From Saprospiraceae bacterium (GTDB lineage: Bacteria; Bacteroidota; Bacteroidia; Chitinophagales; Saprospiraceae): a stretch of DNA of 64,000 nt. The first letter of the stretch is position 1. Each line of letters starts with the position of its first letter. Below, piece after piece: positions 1-8,898 of this stretch. The notes beneath the pieces are model-generated. The model was not told the DNA's origin and ran no database searches. It saw only the letters and a list, made by a program, of their open reading frames with translations. Position numbers and translations under genes: made by a program. The stretch is from positions 1 through 64,000 of the forward strand of contig JAQXDE010000064.1 of the NCBI GenBank assembly GCA_029251525.1, given 5' to 3'.

Positions 1-1850
1 ACCAACAAAACCGAAATATCAGAAGGACTCACCCCACTAATTCGACTAGCCTGCCCAATCGTATGTGGCTGTAACTTCGCCAACTTCTCACGTGCTTCAC
101 CTGACAAAGAAAGCAATTCTGAATAATCCATTGTTTCCTTAATTTTTACATCTTCGAGACGATTCATTTTATCCACCATCTCTTGTTCTTTTTTGATATA
201 GCCTTCGTACTTCATATTGATCCCTGCCAAATCCACAAACTCTTTATCGAATTGACTTAAGTCTTTATCCAACGATGGAAGAGCTTTTCGCAAATCATCA
301 ATCATAATATTTGGACGCATCAAAACGCTATATAATTTTTTTTGCTGATTTAGAGGTGCTGAATCAATAGATTCCAAAAATGGATTGATATCAGCTGCCT
401 TCACACCTACTTTTTTGAAATGCCGCTGCACTTCTTTTTCATCTTCTATCTTTTTTCTAACACGGTCTGCACGTTCCTCCATATTGTTCATACCTAGTTT
501 CTCAACTAAAGGAGTCAATCGAACATCGGCATTATCTTGACGCAATAACATCCGATATTCAGCTCGACTCGTAAACATTCGATATGGTTCATTCGTCCCT
601 TTGTTCACCAAGTCATCAATCAATACACCGATGTATGCATCTGATCTTCTCAAAATAAATGCATCTTGTTCTTTCACCGCTTGATGTGCGTTTATTCCAG
701 CCATCAAACCTTGACAAGCTGCCTCTTCGTAACCGGTCGTTCCGTTAATTTGACCTGCAAAAAACAAGTTTTTCACTAATCGAGTCTCCAATGAAATTTT
801 CAATTGGGTTGGTGGAAAATAATCATACTCAATCGCATATCCTGGACGAAACATCTTCGCATTTTCAAATCCTCTAATTTTTCGCATTGCTTTGTATTGA
901 ACATCTTCAGGAAGCGAAGAAGAAAACCCATTGACATATATTTCGCACGTATCCCAACCTTCTGGTTCAATAAAAAGTTGATGACGATCTCGACCTGAAA
1001 ATCGCTCAATTTTATCTTCAATCGAAGGACAGTATCTTGGACCCAATCCTCTAATTCGACCATTGAACATTGGCGAACGATCGAAGCCTGTTTTTAAAAC
1101 TTCGTGAACTTCCTTACTCGTATAAGTAATATGACAAGGATGTTGCTTTTCTAACTTTGGCGTATCGGTAAATGAAAATTTCGATGGGTTTTCATCCCCA
1201 GGTTGAGTTTCCATGGTAGACCAATCTAAACTCCGACCGTCCACTCTTGGTGGTGTACCTGTTTTCATTCTTCCTGACTCAAAACCCAACTCGACTAATT
1301 GCTCAGTAATTCCTTTAGCAGCTCTTTCTCCTGCTCGACCTCCTCCGAATTGTTTTTCCCCGATATGGATTATCCCATTCAGAAATGTTCCATTAGTCAA
1401 AACTACAGATGAACCTTCTATTTCAATTCCCATACTTGTTCGAATACCGCAAGCTCGCCCATCTTTAACCATAATCCCAGTCACCATCTCTTGCCAAAAA
1501 TCAATGCTAGCATGTGCTTCCAACATATTTCTCCACAATCGAGCAAATTTCGCTCGATCACTTTGCGCTCGTGGACTCCACATTGCTGGTCCTTTAGAAA
1601 GGTTCAACATTCGAAATTGCATCATCGTCTTATCTGTGATGATTCCTGAATAGCCACCCAATGCATCCACTTCTCTTACTATTTGACCTTTCGCCACTCC
1701 ACCCATTGCTGGGTTACAACTCATTTGTGCAATAGTCTGCATATTCATCGTAGCCAGCATTACTTTAGAACCCATATTAGCTGCTGCAACAGCTGCTTCG
1801 CAACCTGCGTGTCCTGCACCTACTACTATTACATCGTATTTTGGAAACAT
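1..1850 (-). CDS. mnmG: tRNA uridine-5-carboxymethylaminomethyl modification enzyme MnmG (GidA), cut at the window edge
   Basis: MnmG is the FAD-dependent partner of MnmE. Together they build the 5-(carboxy)methylaminomethyl group on wobble uridine 34 of certain tRNAs in the cytoplasm. Translating the minus strand from the ATG at 1850 gives MFPKYDVIVVGAGHAGCEAA, with the Rossmann FAD loop GAGHAGCE near residues 11-18. The family motifs GGGRAGERAAKGI, RPGYAIEYD and RAEYRMLLRQDNADVRLT follow. The reading frame is open for about 616 residues to base 1, ending in GVSPSDISVLLV, the family's C-terminal region, so only a few residues should be missing. A TATTTTTG promoter-like element lies just upstream. 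In many bacteria mnmG lies near the replication origin; here it is about 41 kb from the candidate origin. Confidence 0.97.
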   Translation of the reverse strand, partial: MFPKYDVIVVGAGHAGCEAAVAAANMGSKVMLATMNMQTIAQMSCNPAMGGVAKGQIVREVDALGGYSGIITDKTMMQFRMLNLSKGPAMWSPRAQSDRAKFARLWRNMLEAHASIDFWQEMVTGIMVKDGRACGIRTSMGIEIEGSSVVLTNGTFLNGIIHIGEKQFGGGRAGERAAKGITEQLVELGFESGRMKTGTPPRVDGRSLDWSTMETQPGDENPSKFSFTDTPKLEKQHPCHITYTSKEVHEVLKTGFDRSPMFNGRIRGLGPRYCPSIEDKIERFSGRDRHQLFIEPEGWDTCEIYVNGFSSSLPEDVQYKAMRKIRGFENAKMFRPGYAIEYDYFPPTQLKISLETRLVKNLFFAGQINGTTGYEEAACQGLMAGINAHQAVKEQDAFILRRSDAYIGVLIDDLVNKGTNEPYRMFTSRAEYRMLLRQDNADVRLTPLVEKLGMNNMEERADRVRKKIEDEKEVQRHFKKVGVKAADINPFLESIDSAPLNQQKKLYSVLMRPNIMIDDLRKALPSLDKDLSQFDKEFVDLAGINMKYEGYIKKEQEMVDKMNRLEDVKIKETMDYSELLSLSGEAREKLAKLQPHTIGQASRISGVSPSDISVLL

Positions 1851-2181
1851 TATTTACTTTTTTTTTGCAAAAATAAGAAATATTAAGCTAGCGAACCAGT
1901 TTAAAAGCTTTTCAAAGTTTCAAAAAAGAAAACCATTCTTTGAATTAGCTCGTTCAAGAGCTAGGGATACATTTTATTTTGTTTGCCCTGTACTTTATTT
2001 TAAGTACCTAGGCTTGAGCCAACCGATACATTTTATGTAAATTTACATTTTAAAAATTTACTGTCTTTTGATGGATCTTATGGTCAAGTTATTTTTGAAA
2101 ACATGAACGACTAATATTATAGTTGATCTTAATTTGACTTTCAAAAGTAAATTTTTCAAAAACTAAATTCACTATTTTTAT
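1851..2181. other. Gene-free stretch with two hairpin-plus-repeat units
   Basis: This divergent gap between mnmG and the next gene has no convincing ORF. It holds the 12-mer GATACATTTTAT twice (1966-1977 and 2025-2036). Each copy follows a small inverted repeat: TAGCTC/GAGCTA around 1947-1964, and GGCT/AGCC around 2011-2020. Between the copies is GTACTT (1990-1995) paired with AAGTAC (2002-2007). The arrangement could be a regulatory region or a decayed small repeat element; the sequence alone does not decide. Confidence 0.4.
1868..1875 (-). promoter_or_regulatory. Possible -7 element for mnmG
   Basis: On the minus strand this reads TATTTTTG, which fits the Bacteroidota -7 consensus TAnnTTTG and lies 18 bases before the mnmG start codon. 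I see no clear -33 TTG at the right distance, so this is a weak call. Confidence 0.35.
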
Positions 2182-3612
2182 ATGAAACGGCAAGCGTTAG
2201 AAACCGAACAGAAAGCACTTGAAATCAACCTTAATGAGAAGATTTACGGAACTTTTGCAGAAATTGGAGCAGGTCAAGAAGTCGCTCGATACTTCTTTAC
2301 AGTTGGAGCAGCAGCAGGAACAATTGCCAAAACAATGTCTGCCTACGACAAAACCTATTCAGACAAAATTTATGGCGTAGAGGCAAGCGGACGATATGTT
2401 TGTGAAAGTCGACTATACAAAATGTTAGATCATGAATATGACCTAATGATGACTAGACTAGCAAATGAGCGACCAGATACTAACTTTTTTGTTTTTGCCG
2501 ATACTATTGCGGCTTTAAATTATTCAAAAACAATAAAAGGTGATGGCTGGCTAGGATTGCGATTTCAATTATCTCCACAAGGTGAAACCAATGATATTAT
2601 TATACATGTCAAAATGCTAGATAATAGTACTGAATTGCAAGCGCAAGCTGTTGGAATTTTGGGAGTAAATCTATTATATGCTTGCTTTATTTATCATGAA
2701 GATCCAGAGGTGATGGTGCAATCCTTGATGGATAATTTGCAAGGACGAGTGGAAATTGATATGATTCGATTAACTGGACCAGATTTTAAAGAGGTGGATA
2801 ATCGTTGGTTGAGTCTGATGATGGTGAAAAATGGGTTGACGAAAGTTGCGATGTTTGGACCCGATGGACAAAATATTCACGGATCAGAATTTTTATATAA
2901 GAAACATGTTTTGGTAGTACGAGGAAGTTTTAGACCTGCAACTTTGGTGAATCAAGATATGATAAAGAAAAGTTTTGAGCAGTTCAGAAATGAAGAGGAA
3001 GTAGATACTCGAAAAGCCCTTTTGTTGACCGAAATTACAATGGATAATTTATGTGGTGGCGAAGGGATACGTGCATTAAATGAAAAAGATTTTATGGATC
3101 GGGCAGATGTGTTATGTGCCATGGGACAAACAGTGGTCGTTTCAAATTGTGAACAACATCAACGCCTAGTAACTTATTTAGATGATTTTAAAGTTCAAAC
3201 TGTTGGCTTGGTCATTGGTGTAAAAGAATTATTAGAAATTATCAACGATAAGTACTTTGACGACAAGAAAAAAAGTTTATTAATGGAGTTCGGGGAATTA
3301 TTTACTAAAAAAATGAAGATGTATGTTTACCCTTCAATGCAAGAAGGAAGTGGGGAATTAATGACTTGTAAAAACTTACCAGTACCTGAGGCAATCAAAC
3401 ATTTGTACATGCATTTACTGGTAGATGGGAAAATCGTGGATATTGAAAAATTTAACCAAAACAATATGCATATTTTCTCAAAACAAGTTTTAGATTTAAT
3501 TCAAGCAAATGATGAAACTTGGGAAGAAATGGTTCCAACAAAAGTGGCAAGATTAATTAAAGAAAAGTATCTTTTTGATTACCCATACCAGACAATGACA
3601 TTTGAATATTAA
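2182..3612 (+). CDS. Conserved protein of unknown function (about 476 aa)
   Basis: I recognise the family but not a function. The opening segment carries the signature FAEIGAGQEVARYFF (residues 26-40), followed by GAAAGTIAKTMSAYD. From memory, proteins with this start occur in Bacteroidota, Planctomycetes and Cyanobacteria, with inconsistent transferred names that the sequence does not justify. There is no signal peptide and no membrane segment, so the protein is probably cytoplasmic. No P-loop, Rossmann loop or metal-ligand cluster stands out. The ATG at 2182 is the first start in the frame and the N-terminus looks complete. It is monocistronic, divergent from mnmG, and followed by a lipoprotein gene about 100 bases on. 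I would leave it as a conserved hypothetical. Confidence 0.85.
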   Translation: MKRQALETEQKALEINLNEKIYGTFAEIGAGQEVARYFFTVGAAAGTIAKTMSAYDKTYSDKIYGVEASGRYVCESRLYKMLDHEYDLMMTRLANERPDTNFFVFADTIAALNYSKTIKGDGWLGLRFQLSPQGETNDIIIHVKMLDNSTELQAQAVGILGVNLLYACFIYHEDPEVMVQSLMDNLQGRVEIDMIRLTGPDFKEVDNRWLSLMMVKNGLTKVAMFGPDGQNIHGSEFLYKKHVLVVRGSFRPATLVNQDMIKKSFEQFRNEEEVDTRKALLLTEITMDNLCGGEGIRALNEKDFMDRADVLCAMGQTVVVSNCEQHQRLVTYLDDFKVQTVGLVIGVKELLEIINDKYFDDKKKSLLMEFGELFTKKMKMYVYPSMQEGSGELMTCKNLPVPEAIKHLYMHLLVDGKIVDIEKFNQNNMHIFSKQVLDLIQANDETWEEMVPTKVARLIKEKYLFDYPYQTMTFEY

Positions 3613-3712
3613 TTTTTCGTGGAGTAGACTGATACAAATTTAATTACCCAACGGGATAAATCAAAAAATGAAGTTAGTGCAGTCTGTTGCAAAACTATAT
3701 CTACATATTTAT

Positions 3713-4528
3713 ATGAAAATTTTAATAACAACACTTTCTCTTTTTTTACTCTTTGCTTGTAATGATTCGGTAACTAAATCAACGCCAACTGTTTCAAAAG
3801 CTAAGATAAAAACAGCTTCCCCTGAACAGACTTCTTCAAGTAAAGTCTCTAATGACACATCAGTCACTCTCGATTTTTTGATGGGGAAATTTGAGCCAAA
3901 AAATTACTACAACTTTTTACAAATAGAAAAAAAATACGCTGACCGAAAAGGTATGTTTATCCAAAAAGAAACTTACGAAGCTTTTAAAAATATGTATGCA
4001 GCAGCCAAACAGGATGGAATTTCTTTTGTTATTAAATCAGCAACTCGAAATTTTATTTCCCAAAAAAACATCTGGGAGGCAAAATGGAATGGAAAAAGGA
4101 AAACGACTGGTGTAAAAGATATCATCAAAAATTATCCTATTCCAAAAGATCGAGCACTAAAAATTTTAGAATTTAGTTCGATGCCTGGCACATCTCGACA
4201 TCATTGGGGCACAGACATTGATTTAAATAATTTTACTAATAAATATTTTGAAAAAGGGAAAGGTAAAGAAGAATACGATTGGTTAAAAAATAATGCGAAC
4301 AAATTCGGTTTTTATCAACCTTATATAAAAAAAGGAAACGAACGTCCACATGGATACAATGAAGAAAAATGGCATTGGTCATATTTGCCTTTGTCAAAAA
4401 AATATATTGATCAGGTGAGATTGAAAATGAAAGATAAGTTTATTAAAGGATTTGATGGTGCAGAGGTGGCGGAAGAAATTGGTATGATCGAAAAATATAT
4501 ATTAGGAATTAATCGCAAATGTTTATAA
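3713..4528 (+). CDS. D-alanyl-D-alanine carboxypeptidase, M15 (VanY-type) lipoprotein
   Basis: This is a zinc peptidase of family M15B, predicted to trim the terminal D-Ala from peptidoglycan stem peptides in the periplasm. I place the start at 3713 rather than at the upstream in-frame ATG at 3668, because MKILITTLSLFLLFAC is a classic lipoprotein signal with lipobox LFAC; the longer form would bury it. After a Ser/Thr/Lys-rich linker comes the catalytic domain. It has the substrate segment SATRNFISQKNIW, the zinc motif SRHHWGTDIDL (S-x-H-x-x-G-T-D-x-D, near residue 160), and EEKWHWSY near residue 219, which supplies the catalytic Glu and third His. The next gene, a redoxin, follows after 25 bases, suggesting co-transcription. 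Confidence 0.9.
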   Translation: MKILITTLSLFLLFACNDSVTKSTPTVSKAKIKTASPEQTSSSKVSNDTSVTLDFLMGKFEPKNYYNFLQIEKKYADRKGMFIQKETYEAFKNMYAAAKQDGISFVIKSATRNFISQKNIWEAKWNGKRKTTGVKDIIKNYPIPKDRALKILEFSSMPGTSRHHWGTDIDLNNFTNKYFEKGKGKEEYDWLKNNANKFGFYQPYIKKGNERPHGYNEEKWHWSYLPLSKKYIDQVRLKMKDKFIKGFDGAEVAEEIGMIEKYILGINRKCL

Positions 4529-4553
4529 ATTAAAAGTAAAAGATAATAATATT

Positions 4554-5108
4554 ATGGCTCTTACCGAATCAACCATGCTTGCCTTGGGAACAAAAGCTCC
4601 CAACTTTAATTTACCAGATACTGTAAGTGGAAAAATGATGAGTTTCGATGATATCAAATCAGGAATTGGAACAGTTGTAATTTTCTCCTGCAATCACTGT
4701 CCTTACGTGATTCATATAAATCATGAAATTGTAAACATTGCTAAAGAATATCAAGATACAGGAATTGCATTTGTAGCAATAAGTTGCAATGACGTAGAAA
4801 GGTACCCACAAGATGCACCAGATAAAATGACAGAATTTGCAAAAGAAAGTGGCTATACATTTCCTTATCTTTATGATGAATCACAGGAAGTTGCGAAAGC
4901 ATATGATGCAGCATGTACACCTGATTTTTATGTTTTTGATGGAGCTGCAAATTTAGTCTATCGAGGTCAAATGGATAGTTCACGTCCGGGAAGTGATGTG
5001 CCTGTAACTGGTGAAGATTTGCGAAATGCTTTAGATGCAGTTTTAGTGAGTCGTCCGGCGAATCCTGTTCAGCGACCTAGTGCAGGTTGTGGAATTAAGT
5101 GGAAGTAA
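4554..5108 (+). CDS. Redoxin / AhpC-TSA family thiol protein
   Basis: This 184-residue thioredoxin-fold protein has the redox motif CNHCPY (Cys46 and Cys49), preceded by the PNFNLPDT entry typical of AhpC/TSA and redoxin proteins. It is followed by the cis-proline segment ACTPDFYVFD and the YRGQMDSSRPG strand common to this subgroup. There is no signal peptide, so it is probably cytoplasmic. It may act as a thiol peroxidase or thiol-disulfide reductase; the substrate cannot be told from sequence. It lies 25 bases after the M15 carboxypeptidase and 45 bases before the arginyl-transferase-like gene, all on one strand, so a three-gene transcript is likely. Confidence 0.9.
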   Translation: MALTESTMLALGTKAPNFNLPDTVSGKMMSFDDIKSGIGTVVIFSCNHCPYVIHINHEIVNIAKEYQDTGIAFVAISCNDVERYPQDAPDKMTEFAKESGYTFPYLYDESQEVAKAYDAACTPDFYVFDGAANLVYRGQMDSSRPGSDVPVTGEDLRNALDAVLVSRPANPVQRPSAGCGIKWK

Positions 5109-5153
5109 CTTGTAAAATTTATTATATAAAATCAGCAACGACCTCAAGATCCA

Positions 5154-6233
5154 ATGTTTACTGAAATCCATTATCCCGAATTTTTACCACATAAAAAACT
5201 AGACGAGTATCTCGCTAGAGGGTGGTTTCGCATGGGACAAATGATTTTCACCTGTCGTTTTCTGTGCTTTGATGGTAAGTTGTATACAGCCATTTGGACA
5301 CGTCTTGATTTAAAAGATTACACTTTTAGAAAGAGTGTTCGGAAAGTTTTTAATCGAAATAATAAACGATTTCGAATAGTAATACGAAGAGCCGTTTTTG
5401 ATAAAGAAAAAAATGATTTGTATTTAATTCACCGACAAAGGTTTGGTGGCTTTGTTTCTTCCAATTTGCGGAAATCACTTTTTGGTGATGCAGATTATAA
5501 CATCTACAATACATGGGAAACTTGCATTTACGATGGTGATACTTTGGCTGCAGCAAGTTTTTTTGATTTAGGAGATAATAGTATAGCAAGTATCATGGGT
5601 TTGTTTCATCCAGATTATTCAAAGTATAGTTTAGGCTTTTATACCATGCTGCTAGAAATAGATTTTGGAATAAAATCAGGAGCTGAATATTACTATCCAG
5701 GTTATGTCGTTCCTAACTATTTTAAGTTTGATTATAAATTACGAATTGGTGATACGGAGTATTTTGATCCTGATAGAAATCAATGGTTTCCATACTCGGA
5801 ATTAAATAATGACCAATTGTCGAGTGATGTTTTAAAAACAAAACTGGATGAGTTAAAAGAGTACTTAGGAGGAATAAATATTCGAACGGATCTCTTTCTT
5901 TACCCTCTTTACGAGCGCGTTTTATTTGGACATGAGTACAAAGATTTTTTGCATAATCCTTTATTTATTTCATGTTTCCATCGTCGATTTCATAGCTTGT
6001 TACTGATTGTGGAATATGACATTTTTAAACATACTTATCGTTTAGTTCGAGCAGGTCGAATTGAAAATAATCATGCAGGATTTATGACTGCGATGCGAAA
6101 TGGGCATGATGGAAAAACTAGTTTCTTCGACTTCCTATTTAAAGAAAAAGTAATTTTGGAAACGACTAAACTAGATGAATTGGCTCGTGCCATTTCCATT
6201 TATGCCAAACGATATAATTTATTGGAGGAATAA
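5154..6233 (+). CDS. Arginyl-tRNA--protein transferase-like (ATE1/Bpt fold) protein
   Basis: The sequence resembles the GNAT-fold aminoacyl-tRNA-protein transferases that attach Arg or Leu to protein N-termini (N-degron pathway). The core runs from IHRQRFGGFVSSNL through TWETCIYDGDTLAAASFFDLGDN and the acceptor-domain stretch SLGFYTMLLEIDFG-x-K-x-G-A-E-Y-Y-Y-P-G-Y. The last is the bacterial counterpart of the SLG-x-Y...YYY-x-GYY-I motif of ATE enzymes, followed by KFDYKLRIGDTEYFDP. The N-terminal Cys cluster of classical ATE1 is absent; the opening has only scattered cysteines (TCRFLCFDG). At 359 aa it is longer than Bpt because of a C-terminal extension. The aminoacyl specificity is not readable. 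It is the last gene of the carboxypeptidase-redoxin run and ends in a strong hairpin. Confidence 0.6.
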   Translation: MFTEIHYPEFLPHKKLDEYLARGWFRMGQMIFTCRFLCFDGKLYTAIWTRLDLKDYTFRKSVRKVFNRNNKRFRIVIRRAVFDKEKNDLYLIHRQRFGGFVSSNLRKSLFGDADYNIYNTWETCIYDGDTLAAASFFDLGDNSIASIMGLFHPDYSKYSLGFYTMLLEIDFGIKSGAEYYYPGYVVPNYFKFDYKLRIGDTEYFDPDRNQWFPYSELNNDQLSSDVLKTKLDELKEYLGGINIRTDLFLYPLYERVLFGHEYKDFLHNPLFISCFHRRFHSLLLIVEYDIFKHTYRLVRAGRIENNHAGFMTAMRNGHDGKTSFFDFLFKEKVILETTKLDELARAISIYAKRYNLLEE

Positions 6234-6275
6234 ATTTTCGATTGATGATAAATGGTTTGTCATCAATCGAAAATT
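6233..6275. terminator. Bidirectional terminator between convergent genes
   Basis: A perfect 16-bp inverted repeat (AATTTTCGATTGATGA at 6233-6248, complement at 6260-6275) encloses an 11-base loop. It starts at the stop codon of the plus-strand gene and ends one base before the stop of the minus-strand aminopeptidase. The A/T-rich arm ends supply a U-run in either direction. Confidence 0.85.
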
Positions 6276-6276
6276 A

Positions 6277-8898
6277 TTAGTACCTATAATTTTTATACGC
6301 ATCCAATAACCATCGACTCTTCGTTTTTAACTTTACCTCATCAATCATCTCCGTCAATTTTTCAATCCTTTTATTTAAAAATTCAGTCATTTTCTTATCT
6401 GCATCTTTTTCATTTAATGTAATTCGATAATCTTCACGCAAGTCATTTAAAGTTTTTGTTGCTGACAATCTTCTCCACTTTATATCATTCGAATTCATTC
6501 CCATTTTTTTCAAATTCAAAATAATCGATTCATACTTTACATCATCGGCCAACTGAACCAACGCTCGGTAACTATCAAAAAACGAAACCAATTCAAAGTC
6601 CTCCATTTCCATCCATTTTTTTTCAAAATAGGATAAATATTTTACGTCAGCACTCGCTGCATAAATCTCACCAACCGTAATCAATATTTCTTGATTTGAA
6701 TCGTCTTTTACTTGATCTGCATAAGCAATACCTTCCGCAGCATCTAGGAGATATAAAATTCTCATTGCTGAAATTTTAACGCGCATAACTTTTTCGCTAT
6801 TAATCGCATCTTTGATATTTGGAATAAATGATTTGTCACCGGTCCCTGCAAGTACTTCGATTGCTGTAGCTCGAACATTGGAATTAGGATCAATTTTAAT
6901 CATATTAGCTACCTTATTTTTTAAAGGAATGTCTTTTGAAATATCCACTTTCTCCAAAGCTCGCATTTTAATCAACCATGAATCATCATTTAATGCTGTT
7001 TCAAAAATTTTTTTTGTGGTTGGATTCTTAGAATTACTCAATGCAGTAATTGCTTCAAATCTTGCTAAGAATTTTTTAGTGTTCAAATACTGAAAAATAA
7101 ACTCTTCCTCTGTATGTTTATCTTTTATATCTGCCAATAAAATTCTTTCTGAATCAATATCAATTAACATTGGTCGTCTCTTCGCATCAAATTCAAATGT
7201 CTGAATTCTTTTCGTAAGAGTAATGTTATATTGAGTAATTTTTCCTCTTTCAAAATAAACATCTACCTTCATTGGTAACTTAAAAATCGGAATATTATTA
7301 TCTACATTTTGAGTTTGCTCAATAGTTGCAGTTGCTTTTTTTGAAACTTCGTCATAGTCATAACTTACTTTTAAAATAGGATGTCCTGCTCCAAAATACC
7401 ATTGATTAAAAAACCAATTCCAATCCTTTCCAGTCACTGCTTCCACAGACAATCGTAAATTATGTGCTTCTACAGCACTAAATGCATTTTCAGTCAAATA
7501 GTGGTTTAGCGAAGTATAAAAAGCTTCATCACCAATATAATTCCGGAGCATATGCAAAACCAAACCACCTTTATTATAACTATGCGCATCAAACATATCC
7601 TCCTTATCATTGTGCTCAAAATGAATCAAGTCATGCACTCCTTTCATCGTCGAATTAAAATATCCATTCATCTCACCAAGTCGATGTAAGTCTGCTTCAT
7701 CTTCTCCATATTCATGCTCAAACCACAGGTATTCACTATAGTTGGCAAAGCCTTCATTCATCGTCAAATTCGCCCAACTTTCACAAGTCACTAAATCACC
7801 AAACCAATGATGAAACATTTCATGCGCCACAATCAACTCATTCGTCGCATCTATTAAGTCATTTTCTCTTTTCTGAACAAACTCTCCAAAAATAACTGCT
7901 GTCGTATTTTCCATTGCACCCGAAACATAATCCCGAACTACAATTTGAGAATATTTATCCCATGGATATTCCACTCCTAATTTTTCTGAGAAAAAATCCA
8001 GCATCGGAATAGTGTTAAAAAAAATCGCTCGAGCATCTTTTTCAAACTTTGGTTCTACCCAATATTCAATCGGTTTACCTCGCCAAGTATCTTTAACTAC
8101 CGCAAATTCTCCTACCGCAACCATAAACAAATAGGGAGCATGTGGCTGATTCATTTTCCAATAATCTGTTCGTGTTCCGTTTGAGTTTTTGCTAGAAGAT
8201 ATCAACAAACCATTTGACAATGTTTTAAATTTATCCTCAACTGTTAAATACATTTCTTGTGTGCATCGCTCATTTGGTTTGTCGATAGAAGGAAACCAAC
8301 GAGAGTTCCATTCCGTTTCTCCTTGTGTCCAAATTTGCTGAGGTTTGTCAGGGTCTTCATTTCGTGGATTAATAAAAAACAAACCTTGATTCGAAGTAAT
8401 TGCCTCACTCCCTCCTGTCCCTGCAGGACTTGCGACATAATCTATAAAAATTTTGTACTGCTCTTTTGCTTTAAATTCTTTTCCTAAATCAATCTTGAGG
8501 AGTTCTCCATTATACTCATATTTTAAATTTTCGCTTGCTCCTTCATAAGTTACTTTATTAAAAATAAAATCTTTTGCATCTAATACTAATAAACTACTCG
8601 AATAAAAAAATGGCTCAAAAGTCAACGTAGCTTTTCCAATCACTTGCTCATTTTCCCAATCAAATTTCAAGTCTAATTTGGTATGAATCAAGTCATGAGT
8701 TCTAGGATAACTTTCATTATAATTGGGTAATTTATAATCTTTATCATTTTTAATAATTCTCGGTGCGGTGACAATTAGTGAATCCAAAGTTCGCTCTTCG
8801 ATTGTAAAATCATATATAGAAGCATCTACTATTTTTTTAGTCTTACAGCTAAAAAGAAAGACAAAAGGAACAAAGAAAAAGAAATATTTAAATCTCAT
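6277..8898 (-). CDS. M1 family zinc aminopeptidase, lipoprotein with C-terminal HEAT-like repeats
   Basis: This protein removes N-terminal residues from peptides and is probably anchored to an envelope membrane. MRFKYFFFFVPFVFLFSC is a lipoprotein signal with lipobox LFSC. The M1 domain is complete: substrate motif GAMEN (in VSGAMENTTAVIFGEF) and zinc motif HEMFHH near residue 359, with the third ligand Glu in NEGFANY 18 residues on. The C-terminal third carries helical repeats (ITALSNSKNPTTKKIFETAL, VANMIKIDPNSNVRATAIEVL) like HEAT repeats of the larger M1 enzymes. At 873 aa the length fits the Bacteroidota M1 group. It has a long upstream gap and shares its terminator with the opposing gene. 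Confidence 0.95.
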   Translation of the reverse strand: MRFKYFFFFVPFVFLFSCKTKKIVDASIYDFTIEERTLDSLIVTAPRIIKNDKDYKLPNYNESYPRTHDLIHTKLDLKFDWENEQVIGKATLTFEPFFYSSSLLVLDAKDFIFNKVTYEGASENLKYEYNGELLKIDLGKEFKAKEQYKIFIDYVASPAGTGGSEAITSNQGLFFINPRNEDPDKPQQIWTQGETEWNSRWFPSIDKPNERCTQEMYLTVEDKFKTLSNGLLISSSKNSNGTRTDYWKMNQPHAPYLFMVAVGEFAVVKDTWRGKPIEYWVEPKFEKDARAIFFNTIPMLDFFSEKLGVEYPWDKYSQIVVRDYVSGAMENTTAVIFGEFVQKRENDLIDATNELIVAHEMFHHWFGDLVTCESWANLTMNEGFANYSEYLWFEHEYGEDEADLHRLGEMNGYFNSTMKGVHDLIHFEHNDKEDMFDAHSYNKGGLVLHMLRNYIGDEAFYTSLNHYLTENAFSAVEAHNLRLSVEAVTGKDWNWFFNQWYFGAGHPILKVSYDYDEVSKKATATIEQTQNVDNNIPIFKLPMKVDVYFERGKITQYNITLTKRIQTFEFDAKRRPMLIDIDSERILLADIKDKHTEEEFIFQYLNTKKFLARFEAITALSNSKNPTTKKIFETALNDDSWLIKMRALEKVDISKDIPLKNKVANMIKIDPNSNVRATAIEVLAGTGDKSFIPNIKDAINSEKVMRVKISAMRILYLLDAAEGIAYADQVKDDSNQEILITVGEIYAASADVKYLSYFEKKWMEMEDFELVSFFDSYRALVQLADDVKYESIILNLKKMGMNSNDIKWRRLSATKTLNDLREDYRITLNEKDADKKMTEFLNKRIEKLTEMIDEVKLKTKSRWLLDAYKNYRY

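Noticed and set aside
1213-1653. 146-codon plus-strand ORF
   Set aside because: It lies wholly inside mnmG on the opposite strand; mnmG translates as a conserved enzyme there.
3668-3712. Upstream start for the M15 carboxypeptidase
   Set aside because: It would place 15 residues before a perfect lipoprotein signal peptide.
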